Assembly: GCF_001854185.1 (NCBI RefSeq)
Contig: NZ_CP017603.1
Coordinates: forward strand, 1,116,001 to 1,180,000
Direction of reading: 5' to 3'
From: Clostridium formicaceticum
GTDB lineage: Bacteria; Bacillota; Clostridia; Peptostreptococcales; Natronincolaceae
Length of the DNA stretch: 64,000 bases
The notes beneath the pieces are model-generated. The model ran no database searches, was not told where the DNA came from, and was given only the letters and a program-made list of their open reading frames with translations. Both the position numbers and the translations under genes were made by a program. Positions 17,160 to 27,311 of the stretch are shown here, in pieces. The number at the start of each line of letters is the position of its first letter. The stretch's first letter is position 1.

Positions 17160-18776
17160 CTATATCTTATATGGATTACTTGTCCTCTTGATTTCATAAC
17201 TTAATAAATCTATTTTATAGTTTAAAATCTCGACTCTTTTCCAGCATTCTTCAACTTCATCACTATAATATTCTCGCTTACCTTCTCTAATTATTTCAAA
17301 TAAATGATTCATCCCATTATTCAATAGTTCAATTAAATGATCTACTGTAATAACAGGATCACATAAATCACATCCATTCCCCGAACCAATAGATTCTTTT
17401 ATTGCAACTAGATATTCAATATCGCTAGGTTTAACTTGTTTCCATTCTTCTCCAAAATATTCTTGTAAGATTGTATCTAGGTTATGTGCAACATATTTCT
17501 TTGCATCACTTAATCTTTCCACCCCTTTTTTAACTTTTTTATCTATCCCTATAACCTCTTTAATATCATAGGGCGGAATATTCCACTTTAACTCAACTAC
17601 CAATAGTTTCAGACTATGGGTATCAAAAATCAATAGGTCCATACCCGGTCTTACTGACTGTTCCTTTGTTTTTTCTTTGTTATAAATTATGGATCTATTG
17701 GTTACAAAATTTTTGATAAGGCTTTCTTGCATATCTTCACAATCATTTGATAGATTATTAAATTTCTTTTCATATAGTTTGGGGATAAGGTTGAGAAAGT
17801 TTCTCTCGGGTCTTACCATTAGATTAACAAATCGAGAAGAAAGCATCAGTTTATCCTCAACGGGAATAAAAAACTGAAACGATATTTCCGTATTTTTTAT
17901 GTCTGGATTATAAGTCAGGTCATCAATTATACTCGTTATAATTTCAATATTTAAACCTGTTTCCTTTAACAACAATGATGTCCACCAATCTTTCTTCTCA
18001 TTAATAATATACCTTTCTGAATCCTCTCTTTTTAAACTAATCGTTACTAAACCATCTTTTTTAGCCTTTTCAATTTCTTTCATATTTAATCGAGTTAAAT
18101 AATTGTCTAATGCAGAACTAAATTTCTTGAAGTCACTCCATGTATAACCATTTATTTCCCATTCGTTCATGATTTCAAAATCACTCTCATGTGCCTTTTG
18201 CATCGCCTTATAAATATCTTCTCTACAGTCTTTTATATTACCTAATATTTGGTTTTCTCTACATACTTTCCTCCAATTATTATATCCTATAAAGTGTTTC
18301 TCATCTGGATTTTTACTTACAAACTTAATATGCTCACCATCAATAATTACATCAGTTAGTTTATTATAGGTAGCATACCAGTTTAAAAAAAATAGTTCAT
18401 ATGCAAATGCATAATTCAAAAATTCAACTACTTCGATTAATTTTGGCACAAAATTCTCACCTTGCTTTTGATTACAATAATCATATATCCACCTAATTCC
18501 CCATTTTATTGATTCTTGTAAAACAGTTTCATAAGTGAAATCACTTATATCAAATTTGATAGGGCTATTCTTAAATACCTCTTTTAAATTTAATTGCTTA
18601 TGCATATAAAGTAATATTAAATCAGAATGTCTCAATAAAGTCTCATGTACAGCGTCTTTAAAGGATAACTTAGTTATAGAAAACTCCTTAATATGATCCT
18701 CTATTTCTCCTTTAACTTTATATATATGTTCCATTGCCATTTGTCTTTGACTATCTATTGATGAATCTAAAAGCAT
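17160..18776 (-). CDS. large uncharacterised protein with C-terminal PD-(D/E)XK-like motif
   Basis: I do not recognise the family of this 538-residue protein. The N-terminal 350 residues look mostly helical. A C-terminal block has Asp 380 in RPGMDLLIF and Glu 396 with Lys 398 in LLVVELKW, the spacing of a PD-(D/E)XK nuclease core. A GGTGGG ribosome site precedes the ATG. It lies between the OLD-type ATPase gene upstream (92-base gap) and the DUF6602 gene downstream (73-base gap). The grouping suggests a defence cassette in which the ATPase controls two nuclease-like effectors. That role is inference. Confidence 0.6.
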   Translation of the reverse strand: MLLDSSIDSQRQMAMEHIYKVKGEIEDHIKEFSITKLSFKDAVHETLLRHSDLILLYMHKQLNLKEVFKNSPIKFDISDFTYETVLQESIKWGIRWIYDYCNQKQGENFVPKLIEVVEFLNYAFAYELFFLNWYATYNKLTDVIIDGEHIKFVSKNPDEKHFIGYNNWRKVCRENQILGNIKDCREDIYKAMQKAHESDFEIMNEWEINGYTWSDFKKFSSALDNYLTRLNMKEIEKAKKDGLVTISLKREDSERYIINEKKDWWTSLLLKETGLNIEIITSIIDDLTYNPDIKNTEISFQFFIPVEDKLMLSSRFVNLMVRPERNFLNLIPKLYEKKFNNLSNDCEDMQESLIKNFVTNRSIIYNKEKTKEQSVRPGMDLLIFDTHSLKLLVVELKWNIPPYDIKEVIGIDKKVKKGVERLSDAKKYVAHNLDTILQEYFGEEWKQVKPSDIEYLVAIKESIGSGNGCDLCDPVITVDHLIELLNNGMNHLFEIIREGKREYYSDEVEECWKRVEILNYKIDLLSYEIKRTSNPYKI

Positions 18777-18868
18777 TGTATTCCCACCTTAACTTTTCTA
18801 ATTTTATTCACTAAACCTTTATATCTTATATATCATTTAGAGTTCTGACCTCATTATCCTCTAAAACT

Positions 18869-20902
18869 CTAATTCCTTATCTCATCAATCAATCCTTGAA
18901 CCAATTGTATTACCTCATTAAGTTTGCTTTCCTTTAATATATCTAAAGAATGTTTGTTTATTATGTATTTAAAAAAACTGTTTTCTGATATATAAATCCT
19001 TTTAACATTTTCAATTATTTCATCTCTCACCTTTAAATAATTATCTATTTTATATTTATTTTCACATTGACAATCATCAGATAACCTTTCCCATCTATCT
19101 TTAAATGACTTTTCTTTATACTCTCTATCTCTTTCTTTAGCATCAGGATAGCCCTTTAAAAATCGTTTTGGTTGGAAATACGCCTCAAAATTATTAACTT
19201 GGTTATTTCCGTTTAATGCTTCTCTCAACTGCTTTCTATACTGACATTCATAACATTCTATAGCACAGTTAAGTTCTTCTAAATCAGATGCGAATTCATA
19301 TAAAAATTTATCTTCAATAAAATAATACTCAATAGAATGTTCTAATAAAACATATATACTTGATTTTAATTTATCTTTTTTGTTTGTTAATTCTTCTTCT
19401 TCAAAATCCAAAAATTGAGGTTCTTCTAGTAATGTTGCTGCTATCTCCCCATACAAACTTTCTTTTAAAACATTTGGATCTTTTACATCTGAATCTCGTA
19501 AAATTAAAACAGGGATATTGAAATTAATATTCATTAACAATTCAGCATTAGCATAAAACTTTAGATTTTGACATGAATGTGCTTGTATTACATTTATTTT
19601 ATCAATCAAATTGTTGTCAATCTTATTAATTAGCGACACTACTACTTCATAATCATCTTTTCCTTCTACAAAAATAATGCCCTTATAATACAAGATATCA
19701 TCTGGCTTTATTCCTAACTCATTAATAATTTTTTTGGGACTAATACACAAAATTCTTGCTTCTCCATTTTGTTTCTCAACAAGTTTAATATTATCTCCTG
19801 CTAACTTGCTCACTGTTATAGGGGAATGAGATGTGAAAACAACTTGATTATTGTCTGAAATTCTTATTAATGTATCTATCATTCTTCTTTGAAGTTCTGG
19901 GTGTAAATAAACTTCCGGCTCCTCTATTAACAATATATATTGAGTTTGCGATTGCGAAATTTGAACATAAGTTTCAAGAATTGATAATATTATCATGCTT
20001 TGATATCCTGTTCCACAATTTAATATATCATTTGAAATGCCTGTAGTTTGATCAGTTATAGTTGTATAATAAGTAGTTCCTTTAGATATATTAACAGATG
20101 CATCAATAACTACTTTAAACTCATTACCTCCTACTGCTTGATTATAATATGAAGTTATTGATTCCGCTAAGGAATTACATCTTCTTTTAGTTTCTTCTGA
20201 TAAAACTTCATTAATCTCGTTATATGAAAGAATATTTCCTTCTAATGTAATATTTGTTTTTGATTCTTCATCTAGCATTTGTATTAAATCTTTTAGGTAA
20301 GAGTTATTTCCTGCTGTACTCTCTGTTTTGGGATCTCTTAACGCTGGAATAACTTTAATTTCAGGTAAAATCTTATTTAAATCAGCATCTTTTAATTCTT
20401 CATCTTGCTTATTATAGTACTTTTTAGTTATTTTTCCGCCTTTACTTGCTACCATATTAATATATAACTCATCATCATAGATTTTATATTTATCTACTGC
20501 AGAACTATATTCTGTACTTTTTAACTCGTCTAACTTTTCCTGTTGTTTTTGTATTTGAGATAGTATTTTTTCATCTTGTTCATTTTCATATTTCTTAAAT
20601 AATTCTTTTATTTTTATATTTTGCTTTTCAATTTTATCATTATATACAGTTGATGCTAAGTAATCTTCATCTACTCCTCCAAAGCAAATTTCTATATTAA
20701 TATCTTCAGTAGTATTTTTATGAAAATCACCACCTGCTATTGTCTTTTTACATTTTGGAAAAAAGACCTGAATAGAGTCTAAGATCGCTGACTTTCCTGT
20801 ATTATTCTGACCTATGAAGGCAAATATGTCTTTTTTAACCTCTATTTCCCCTGAATCTAAGAATGACTTATAATTTTTTATTCTTAATCTCTTTATGTAC
20901 AT
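18869..20902 (-). CDS. OLD-family ATP-dependent nuclease (AAA + TOPRIM)
   Basis: A 677-residue protein with an SMC/RecF-like ATPase at the N-terminus: Walker A GQNNTGKS at residues 31-38, a coiled insertion around 85-130, the ABC signature region and Walker B (ILLIEEPEVYLHPELQRRM), and the H-loop (VVFTSHSPITV). A TOPRIM domain follows with IIFVEGKDDYEVV (catalytic Glu) and LILRDSDVKD. This is the OLD/class 1-2 layout; relatives act in phage defence alone or with partners. A GGGGGG ribosome site precedes the ATG. It leads the three-gene cassette and is backed by the tns operon's terminator. Confidence 0.88.
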   Translation of the reverse strand: MYIKRLRIKNYKSFLDSGEIEVKKDIFAFIGQNNTGKSAILDSIQVFFPKCKKTIAGGDFHKNTTEDINIEICFGGVDEDYLASTVYNDKIEKQNIKIKELFKKYENEQDEKILSQIQKQQEKLDELKSTEYSSAVDKYKIYDDELYINMVASKGGKITKKYYNKQDEELKDADLNKILPEIKVIPALRDPKTESTAGNNSYLKDLIQMLDEESKTNITLEGNILSYNEINEVLSEETKRRCNSLAESITSYYNQAVGGNEFKVVIDASVNISKGTTYYTTITDQTTGISNDILNCGTGYQSMIILSILETYVQISQSQTQYILLIEEPEVYLHPELQRRMIDTLIRISDNNQVVFTSHSPITVSKLAGDNIKLVEKQNGEARILCISPKKIINELGIKPDDILYYKGIIFVEGKDDYEVVVSLINKIDNNLIDKINVIQAHSCQNLKFYANAELLMNINFNIPVLILRDSDVKDPNVLKESLYGEIAATLLEEPQFLDFEEEELTNKKDKLKSSIYVLLEHSIEYYFIEDKFLYEFASDLEELNCAIECYECQYRKQLREALNGNNQVNNFEAYFQPKRFLKGYPDAKERDREYKEKSFKDRWERLSDDCQCENKYKIDNYLKVRDEIIENVKRIYISENSFFKYIINKHSLDILKESKLNEVIQLVQGLIDEIRN

Positions 20903-21013
20903 CTATTTCTCCCCCTAATACTTATATACATATCCCTTTATTCATAAAATTCGTCATATTCCTACTTTTTCCTTTTTAAATTGGAATAAAGTGATGTTAT
21001 TCTCCAATAAAAA

Positions 21014-21054
21014 AACTTATAAACACTAAGTAACTCTTTTTGTGTTTATAAGTT
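21014..21054 (-). terminator. terminator of the tns operon
   Basis: AACTTATAAACAC and GTGTTTATAAGTT form a perfect 13-bp stem flanked by A and T runs, so it can work on both strands. It lies 15 bases past the tnsD stop. Confidence 0.85.
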
Positions 21055-21068
21055 TTTATTTTAGCACC

Positions 21069-22799
21069 TTATTTATCTTCATAATTTGGAAAATCACATT
21101 CATATCCTTTTTCTAATAATAACTTCTCTATATCTGTCTTAATAGCATTCATGTATTTAGGCTTGACTCCTGCTGTCTCCACTAGATTCCATAGAGTTAT
21201 TTCCATATCTTCTTTTTCTAATTGTTTTATTCCCCACTTAATTTTGCGGACTTGAAACTCCTGAAGGCTCTCTTGTACCGATTCTATATATTGCTTTGTT
21301 AAAGGCAATTTATCTTTTTTCTTTGACATCCATCCACTTACCCCTAGTTTGCTTCCTACAGTTGTCCATGTAATTCTTTCTGGCTTTCCTTCCTGCATCT
21401 CCTTTACCACTTGTTTTACCTTTATCACAAGTTCCTGATCCCTTTGTTGCCAGTCCACAGCATTAGGTCTTTCTACATTCCTTCGTGCATGTTGCCGAAG
21501 CCAATCAATATCATATCTTGTAAGCCATCTATATACTGCCTGATGCTCCTGACGAATCTGATTACTGCTCTTATCTGGGTATTGTTTAAGTAAGTCAAGC
21601 CACTGCTTTCTTAAATCTCCTCTTTTGGCCTTAAATTCTTCCGTATCTATATATTTATTCTTAATATACTTACCTCCACCATTGTACTTCCAAAATGGCT
21701 TAATATCCAATTCAGCAATAACCTTTCTTATGGTTTTTGTAGAAGAACCTAGAATGGAAGCAATCTCTCTTATAGACAAATTTAGTTGTATTAGTTCTTT
21801 AAGTCTTTCTTCCCATAGCCCTTGATAAGCATCTATTGCATTTTCAGGAATATCAGTATTGTTGATTAGGCCTATTTTATTATTAAACAATGTATCTAAA
21901 GGAATCTCCAAAAACCTTGCCAACAATAAATATCTTAATGCATATGTAACTCTATTATTGTTACGAACCATTGTAGATAACCAACACTGTGATGAATCAG
22001 AAAGTGGAGATTGTACAATATCTAGGTACTCTTGTCCATAAAATTCTTGAAAGCCTTGTTTTAATTTCTTTTGATGAATGTAATTATTCATCCTTGCATA
22101 CCCTTTTTTAATCAACTTTGCTCTAAATTGACTTTTGAACCATTCCTGATCTTTATGCTTAAATCCTCCTTTAAGGAGATTGTCTATATCTTCCGCAATC
22201 CAAAGCATCTTTTCCATAACTTTATCTGTGTACTGTGTCTCTTTTTCTACTATACAGTTATCACTTGTAGGATTTATAAACCTTTGCCTATTTCCTGCTC
22301 TTATTAATTCTTTACTATTATAAATAGGAGTTTTATGCTTAGGACATATAAAAACCCCAGTTATTTGATGGATTCTGTGCCAATAAGGCTCTCCATAGAT
22401 TTTAATATCTTCCTTAAAACATTGAGGACAAAACTTAAAATATTGATTTAGATTAATGGAGTAAGAGATAAGACCTAATTTTATATAAGGTATTGAACCA
22501 TTTCCATTTCTCATAGTACCTCTGATTTCTTCAGCCCTTTCAGGAGAGATAAAGGCTGCATAATATGGAAAAAGAGTATGATACTTAATAAAATACTCCG
22601 CTGTATATAATGTATTGATCGGCATGTTTTCTATTAATGCGTCCAGTTTTACAGGCAACTCTAAGGTAGCAATACAACTTCTAGTAGAAAATAAATCCTC
22701 GAAATTATGTATCTCTTTTAGATTGCCACTTCTTATGCTGTAACGCCCAAGAGTGCTATACAGTATTTCATCTGGATAGGGAGTAGGAAAAAAGTTCAT
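21069..22799 (-). CDS. tnsD: TnsD/TniQ target-site selector
   Basis: The 576-residue protein begins MNFFPTPYPDEILYSTLGRY, the TniQ-domain signature. A zinc-binding module follows (CPQCFKED ... HRIH ... CPKHKTP), then a repeated HTH-like region and the TnsD-type YRWLTRYDIDWLRQHA motif. In Tn7, TnsD binds the 3' end of a chromosomal gene and recruits TnsC. Here the nearest gene to the right end is recR, its probable target. The start overlaps the tnsC stop by four bases, and the gene ends the operon. The length is near the Tn7 TnsD size and too long for a CRISPR-type TniQ. Confidence 0.9.
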   Translation of the reverse strand: MNFFPTPYPDEILYSTLGRYSIRSGNLKEIHNFEDLFSTRSCIATLELPVKLDALIENMPINTLYTAEYFIKYHTLFPYYAAFISPERAEEIRGTMRNGNGSIPYIKLGLISYSINLNQYFKFCPQCFKEDIKIYGEPYWHRIHQITGVFICPKHKTPIYNSKELIRAGNRQRFINPTSDNCIVEKETQYTDKVMEKMLWIAEDIDNLLKGGFKHKDQEWFKSQFRAKLIKKGYARMNNYIHQKKLKQGFQEFYGQEYLDIVQSPLSDSSQCWLSTMVRNNNRVTYALRYLLLARFLEIPLDTLFNNKIGLINNTDIPENAIDAYQGLWEERLKELIQLNLSIREIASILGSSTKTIRKVIAELDIKPFWKYNGGGKYIKNKYIDTEEFKAKRGDLRKQWLDLLKQYPDKSSNQIRQEHQAVYRWLTRYDIDWLRQHARRNVERPNAVDWQQRDQELVIKVKQVVKEMQEGKPERITWTTVGSKLGVSGWMSKKKDKLPLTKQYIESVQESLQEFQVRKIKWGIKQLEKEDMEITLWNLVETAGVKPKYMNAIKTDIEKLLLEKGYECDFPNYEDK

Positions 22800-24343
22800 A
22801 TAATCCCTCCAGTAAAAATATCACTTTTAAAGTCCTTAATATATCTCTTTTCCTTTAATATCTCATAAACACTCTTGTTATCTTTTTCTCCTTGTTGCAC
22901 AATATAACGAATATCGTGGGGATTTATCTGCTCTCTTTTTTCCTTTACCTTCTGCTTAGACTGTTTTTTATTCATTACCACTTCTTTATTTATAGTTTCT
23001 TCTATACTCCTATCATTCTCTTTTTCTTTTATCTTATTTAGCAGTTCTTCAGCAGCAAAATTAAGTTTAACCTTTTCTTTCGTACTCACTAAAACATCAT
23101 TTAAATCTATATTAGGAATATATACATCTTCGTATTTAACCATTTCCCGAATACTACCACTTCTAAGAGCCTTAACCATAGGTTGCACCAACTGTAAGTT
23201 CTCTTTTGCAACTTTTCTAAGTATACTCGGAGTAATGTCCTCTTTCCCACTGGAAATGGCATAGGCCTGTGCAGTTGCGTAAAGTTTTATTAATAAATCC
23301 GGAATTCCCTGTGTTTCATGATAGAGCGTGTCTATTAGTTCATCTGTAAGTTGGATCTCTTTCTTAGTCCATTGATAATGCCAAATACTTTGTACTAACA
23401 AATTCCATACCTTATCCTTTTTTAAACGGTCACATATCATATCTCCATCAATTCCTATGCCCCTTCGTGCCTTTCTAAACTCTCCTTGTAAAACTCCCAT
23501 GGCTTTAGGTGTTCCTACCATAATTACAGGTAATCCTACATTGTTCACAAGATTCACAAAGAAGTTCAACATCTTTTGGCTTCCACCGGATTTGGCTGTA
23601 CTTAAATGCTGTATCTCGTCTATCACCAGTAAGCCAAGATTTGTATTCCGTACTACTTGATTCATAACAGTAAGCATCATATCTGTTGTAGGTCTTGTCT
23701 TAACCATTTTCTGATGATAATTTGTTCCTAATAATCTATCTATACTAATAAAAAAGTCATATAGCAATCCTTTAATAGAACCATCATAGGGACATTCTAG
23801 TTTTAACCACACCACCTGATATGTGGATAAAGGTGTTTCATAATAGCCTTTATGAACGATTACCTGTGGATATAATCTTAATATGTGGTTAAGTGCTGAA
23901 GTTTTCCCTAATCCAGATACTCCTAGCAAAGTAAACCCACTGGAAGATGGATTTACCATCCTACTATCATCAACAGCCCCATTGCCTAAATGTTCATAAT
24001 CCTGACGAAACCCTTGTGCTAACTGCCATCCGTAAGGATTTCTAGTGATATATCCTTGCCGTATAGACCTTGAAATTCTACTTTCTAGTTTTATGCTCAT
24101 TGGTAACGGCTGGAACACTTGAAATATCCGGTTAATAAGATGTATCCTATGATGGCTATCTAGTTTTCTTTCTTCTACATTATAAGAAGGATAAAAAGCC
24201 AATTTTTCTATTACCTCACTAGCAGTAAGCAGTGGGGGGAGGACTTCTATAAAAGGATTGTTTTTATAGTCAGGTATAATCTGCTCTTTATATTCTGCTA
24301 CTTCTGCACTACATCCATCAGGAATTAGTATCCTATCAGTCAC
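22796..24343 (-). CDS. tnsC: TnsC transposition regulator ATPase
   Basis: TnsC links the target selector to the transposase. This 515-residue AAA+ protein has Walker A GVSGLGKT at residues 141-148 and Walker B LGLLVIDEIQHLS around 237-248, with sensor-type MVGTPKA after it. The Tn7-like N-terminal extension and a charged C-terminal tail are present, the tail being where TnsC meets TnsA/TnsB. Its start overlaps the tnsB stop by eight bases, indicating translational coupling. Confidence 0.93.
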   Translation of the reverse strand: MTDRILIPDGCSAEVAEYKEQIIPDYKNNPFIEVLPPLLTASEVIEKLAFYPSYNVEERKLDSHHRIHLINRIFQVFQPLPMSIKLESRISRSIRQGYITRNPYGWQLAQGFRQDYEHLGNGAVDDSRMVNPSSSGFTLLGVSGLGKTSALNHILRLYPQVIVHKGYYETPLSTYQVVWLKLECPYDGSIKGLLYDFFISIDRLLGTNYHQKMVKTRPTTDMMLTVMNQVVRNTNLGLLVIDEIQHLSTAKSGGSQKMLNFFVNLVNNVGLPVIMVGTPKAMGVLQGEFRKARRGIGIDGDMICDRLKKDKVWNLLVQSIWHYQWTKKEIQLTDELIDTLYHETQGIPDLLIKLYATAQAYAISSGKEDITPSILRKVAKENLQLVQPMVKALRSGSIREMVKYEDVYIPNIDLNDVLVSTKEKVKLNFAAEELLNKIKEKENDRSIEETINKEVVMNKKQSKQKVKEKREQINPHDIRYIVQQGEKDNKSVYEILKEKRYIKDFKSDIFTGGII

Positions 24344-26462
24344 TTTGTAATCCCTCCTTTTGCTTTATTAGAAGCAATTCTATGGGATCTACTTCTTCTT
24401 CATGAAAATCACTATCTTCTACAGGCTTTTCTTCAACTTCTAACTTAAATGCTTCCTTTACCCTATTAGCCGTCTTTTCAATTTTTCTGTTTTCTCTTAT
24501 ATTTTCAATTCTTTTTTTATCGCTTTCTTCGCTTACAGGCTCCTTATCAAGTTCTTCTTTCGCTTGTTGTACAATATCTTCTATCTCTGCTATCAATTGC
24601 GTTTTGGCTTGGGCATCTATATCTTTCATCTTCTTTTTCTGCATTTTCTCTGCTGTCAATAGATATTCTATTTCTTCAATTGTTTTATCTTTGTACCTGC
24701 TATTTGCATCAGTTAAGTAGCATACTTCATAATCCTTCGGAGAATCCCCATGAACATATATATAGTTTAGATCCCTTGGATCATAACTAATCTTTACCTT
24801 CCAAGTTTTCTTTCTGGCATTTACAAATGTTTGGTTCTTTAACATTTCCTTTGAAACATAATACATATCTTTATATTTTACACCTTTAGCAGTTACAGTG
24901 GCTTCATCTGAAGGCATCAGGGCTAACTTGACTACATCTTCTGAAACAGTTCGTAGCGTACCCCCTCTATTTGCAATGCCCCAATTAAATATATCTCTTG
25001 GAACACATGGTATATTATCTGCTATCATCATCTCATCACGCTTGAAGTTATTAAGGATATGATAGTTGTTATAATACAAAACAGCCTTTATTATAATAAT
25101 CATCAGTTCTTCTATAGTTATTAAACTGTTCAATCTGTAATCTTTGTCTCCCCTTTCCCTTCCATCCAAGTCTATCACTCCGGGAATATGAGGTTTTATA
25201 AAATTATTATTAAGGCTAAAGAAATTTTCAATATACGGTTTTATATCTGCCCTATATGGGGGGGCTAGGGTTGTCTCTATATTAAGCGTATTTATTAAAT
25301 TATTAATGTTGGTTCCCTCAAGTTCACCTCTATCTGCGATTATTTTGTTTGGAAGGTGATGTACAGGCCAATCTTCTTCTTTAATGTGTATACCATACTG
25401 TTTACAAAATTCTACTTTATTTGCGGTTGCATTCAAAAGGGCCATCATTGCACCAGCATATGATCCAGTTTCCAATCCTACATAGACACCGCATATAAGT
25501 CTACTGAACCTGTCGATAACAAAATATAACGCACTCCGTCCGATCACCCAATTTCGATTATACCTTGATACTAAATATATATCTCCAATTTGACAATCTA
25601 TTTCAAATGTACCGGGCTGCATTACTCCATCTGATGCATTTCCGGTAATGGCTCTATACTGCTTTTGAAACTTCTTATTACTATAGCGGCTTGTAATTTC
25701 TTTTTTAATATTTCTCTGCTTTTCAAACCAATAGCGGAACTGACCAAAGGTCGGAACCTGTGATTGTGGTTTTATGATAGGTACTTTCACTCCATTAACC
25801 ATCTTATGTCCATCTACAAAATATTCTTTCCGCATTAATTCATAGGTAAGTACCAGTGAGTTTTTTGCAGTAGTATAGTAGAAACGATTAATAGATATGG
25901 TAAATATCTTTTTTATTTCTTCTGTTATATTAATTCCTTCTCCTACCACATCCTGATGTTTTCTAGGCCTTCCTCTTTTAACATCACCAACTACTCTTTC
26001 TTTTCCCCGTCCTCCGCAATTTAAATAGTCAGGTAGCAGGGCATTAGGCACTTTCCCTCTTTTCCAATACCTCTTTAAGAAATTCATAATACTTAACTCA
26101 CTTACATTATTCTGTTGTGAAATCTCTTTAACATGTTTTCTTCTAAAGGTGTTCTGAAATATATGTGGCTCCTGCACAACAATTTTCTTAATCATACTCC
26201 AATTCTTATCTCTTATATCTTTATATCTTTGAGGAATATCTTCTTCCTTATATACAATTATCAAAGGGTCTGGCTCTATAAGTGCAGCAGTTTTACTTAC
26301 TAAAGATGTTTCCAAATCTTCTATTTTCTTTATATAAGGAACATTATTTTTATTAATATCAATTACATATGTCCATTTTTCATCCAGCCAAAGAATCCGT
26401 TCAAGAATAGGTTGTCCATCATCTATTTTAGTCTCAATAATAGAATTTACACTATACTTCAC
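24336..26462 (-). CDS. tnsB: TnsB DDE transposase
   Basis: TnsB binds the transposon ends and makes the 3' cuts and joins. The 708-residue protein has the rve/DDE core with Asp 289 (TFEIDCQIGD), Asp 377 (IIADRGE) and Glu 412 (KPYIENFF), a correct D-34-E spacing. HTH-like DNA-binding regions lie in the first 250 residues (ISQQNNVSELSIMNFLKRYW) and a Mu-type barrel follows. The C-terminus is coiled and acidic, which in relatives contacts TnsC. The ATG overlaps the tnsA stop. The catalytic triad is intact, so 3'-end transfer should be possible. Confidence 0.95.
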   Translation of the reverse strand: MKYSVNSIIETKIDDGQPILERILWLDEKWTYVIDINKNNVPYIKKIEDLETSLVSKTAALIEPDPLIIVYKEEDIPQRYKDIRDKNWSMIKKIVVQEPHIFQNTFRRKHVKEISQQNNVSELSIMNFLKRYWKRGKVPNALLPDYLNCGGRGKERVVGDVKRGRPRKHQDVVGEGINITEEIKKIFTISINRFYYTTAKNSLVLTYELMRKEYFVDGHKMVNGVKVPIIKPQSQVPTFGQFRYWFEKQRNIKKEITSRYSNKKFQKQYRAITGNASDGVMQPGTFEIDCQIGDIYLVSRYNRNWVIGRSALYFVIDRFSRLICGVYVGLETGSYAGAMMALLNATANKVEFCKQYGIHIKEEDWPVHHLPNKIIADRGELEGTNINNLINTLNIETTLAPPYRADIKPYIENFFSLNNNFIKPHIPGVIDLDGRERGDKDYRLNSLITIEELMIIIIKAVLYYNNYHILNNFKRDEMMIADNIPCVPRDIFNWGIANRGGTLRTVSEDVVKLALMPSDEATVTAKGVKYKDMYYVSKEMLKNQTFVNARKKTWKVKISYDPRDLNYIYVHGDSPKDYEVCYLTDANSRYKDKTIEEIEYLLTAEKMQKKKMKDIDAQAKTQLIAEIEDIVQQAKEELDKEPVSEESDKKRIENIRENRKIEKTANRVKEAFKLEVEEKPVEDSDFHEEEVDPIELLLIKQKEGLQSD

Positions 26463-27304
26463 AGATTCACCACTCCTTCCTTTTTAAATTGAGGAAATAT
26501 CAATGTGCTACTGTTGTTTTTAAGATTTATAGGTTTATCCATATCAATCTTTACTATTTTATTGGCTATCATATATTTGAATAATAGAAGTCCTGATCCT
26601 TTATCTATATCATAATCTTGCTCGTAGCCAAATATAATATCTCTTATAATCCCCTTACTCTCAACTAGTCTATATAACAAACCTTCTATGAGTCCCTCCA
26701 CATCACTTTTACTAAAACCAAGATACTCACTACTATCTATAATCGAACGAATCCACTCTATATTTTTTGCTCTTACAATATTGATATCTTTATTAGTAAC
26801 AATTCCCCAATCTATACCCTTCCCTTCTTGCCAGTATCTCCTTTCTATCTCAAGTTTCTCTTGTGTAATACTTTTAGAAAGTTCGGATGCATATTTTATC
26901 GACCTTGCAATGCTCCTTGTATTTCCATCCTTATCTAGTAATGTGATTAAAAAAGAAGTTGCAAATATATATGAAGTTCCATTCTCCTTGTTTTGAAATT
27001 TATTGAGTTTCAAATCTGATGTATCTTTTAGAACTTCTTCTAAATCCAGTAGTGGATAATGCTCTCGTATGTCTAACACTGCATCTTCCCACTCTAGTAA
27101 ATAAAAGTAGTGTAGTTGAGTATTGGAAAAGAAATGATGCATACGGTTTGTTTTTTTACTAAATGTTCGGGTAGTCATACCCATAGACGGAAAGTCCTGC
27201 GTATTAAGCCAAGGTTTATAATTCTCCCCTTCTCCAGAGCCTCGTCCTTCTTTTATAAATTCTTTTATCTTATTTTCATTCCATACTAATTTTCTCTTAG
27301 CCAT
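26459..27304 (-). CDS. tnsA: TnsA-like protein, catalytic residues apparently lost
   Basis: In Tn7, TnsA cuts the 5' ends so that the element leaves the donor cleanly. This 281-residue protein keeps the TnsA frame: RTFSKKTNRMHHFFSNTQLHY, then VLDIREHYPLLD, and a C-terminal TnsC-binding half. At the active site, Tn7 has Glu63, Asp114, Gln130 and Lys132. By my alignment the matching positions are Gln63 (FSNTQLH), Ser117 (FATSFLI), Ser135 (ARSIKYA) and Lys137. Three of four are changed, so the nuclease is probably inactive. I start at MAKRKLV (27304), behind GGGAGG. It follows the small membrane-protein gene by seven bases. Confidence 0.85.
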   Translation of the reverse strand: MAKRKLVWNENKIKEFIKEGRGSGEGENYKPWLNTQDFPSMGMTTRTFSKKTNRMHHFFSNTQLHYFYLLEWEDAVLDIREHYPLLDLEEVLKDTSDLKLNKFQNKENGTSYIFATSFLITLLDKDGNTRSIARSIKYASELSKSITQEKLEIERRYWQEGKGIDWGIVTNKDINIVRAKNIEWIRSIIDSSEYLGFSKSDVEGLIEGLLYRLVESKGIIRDIIFGYEQDYDIDKGSGLLLFKYMIANKIVKIDMDKPINLKNNSSTLIFPQFKKEGVVNL

Positions 27305-27311
27305 ACCTACT

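Noticed and set aside
21069-27304. CRISPR-associated transposon
   Set aside because: No cas genes or CRISPR array were found, and the TniQ protein has the full TnsD length with a long C-terminal DNA-binding part.
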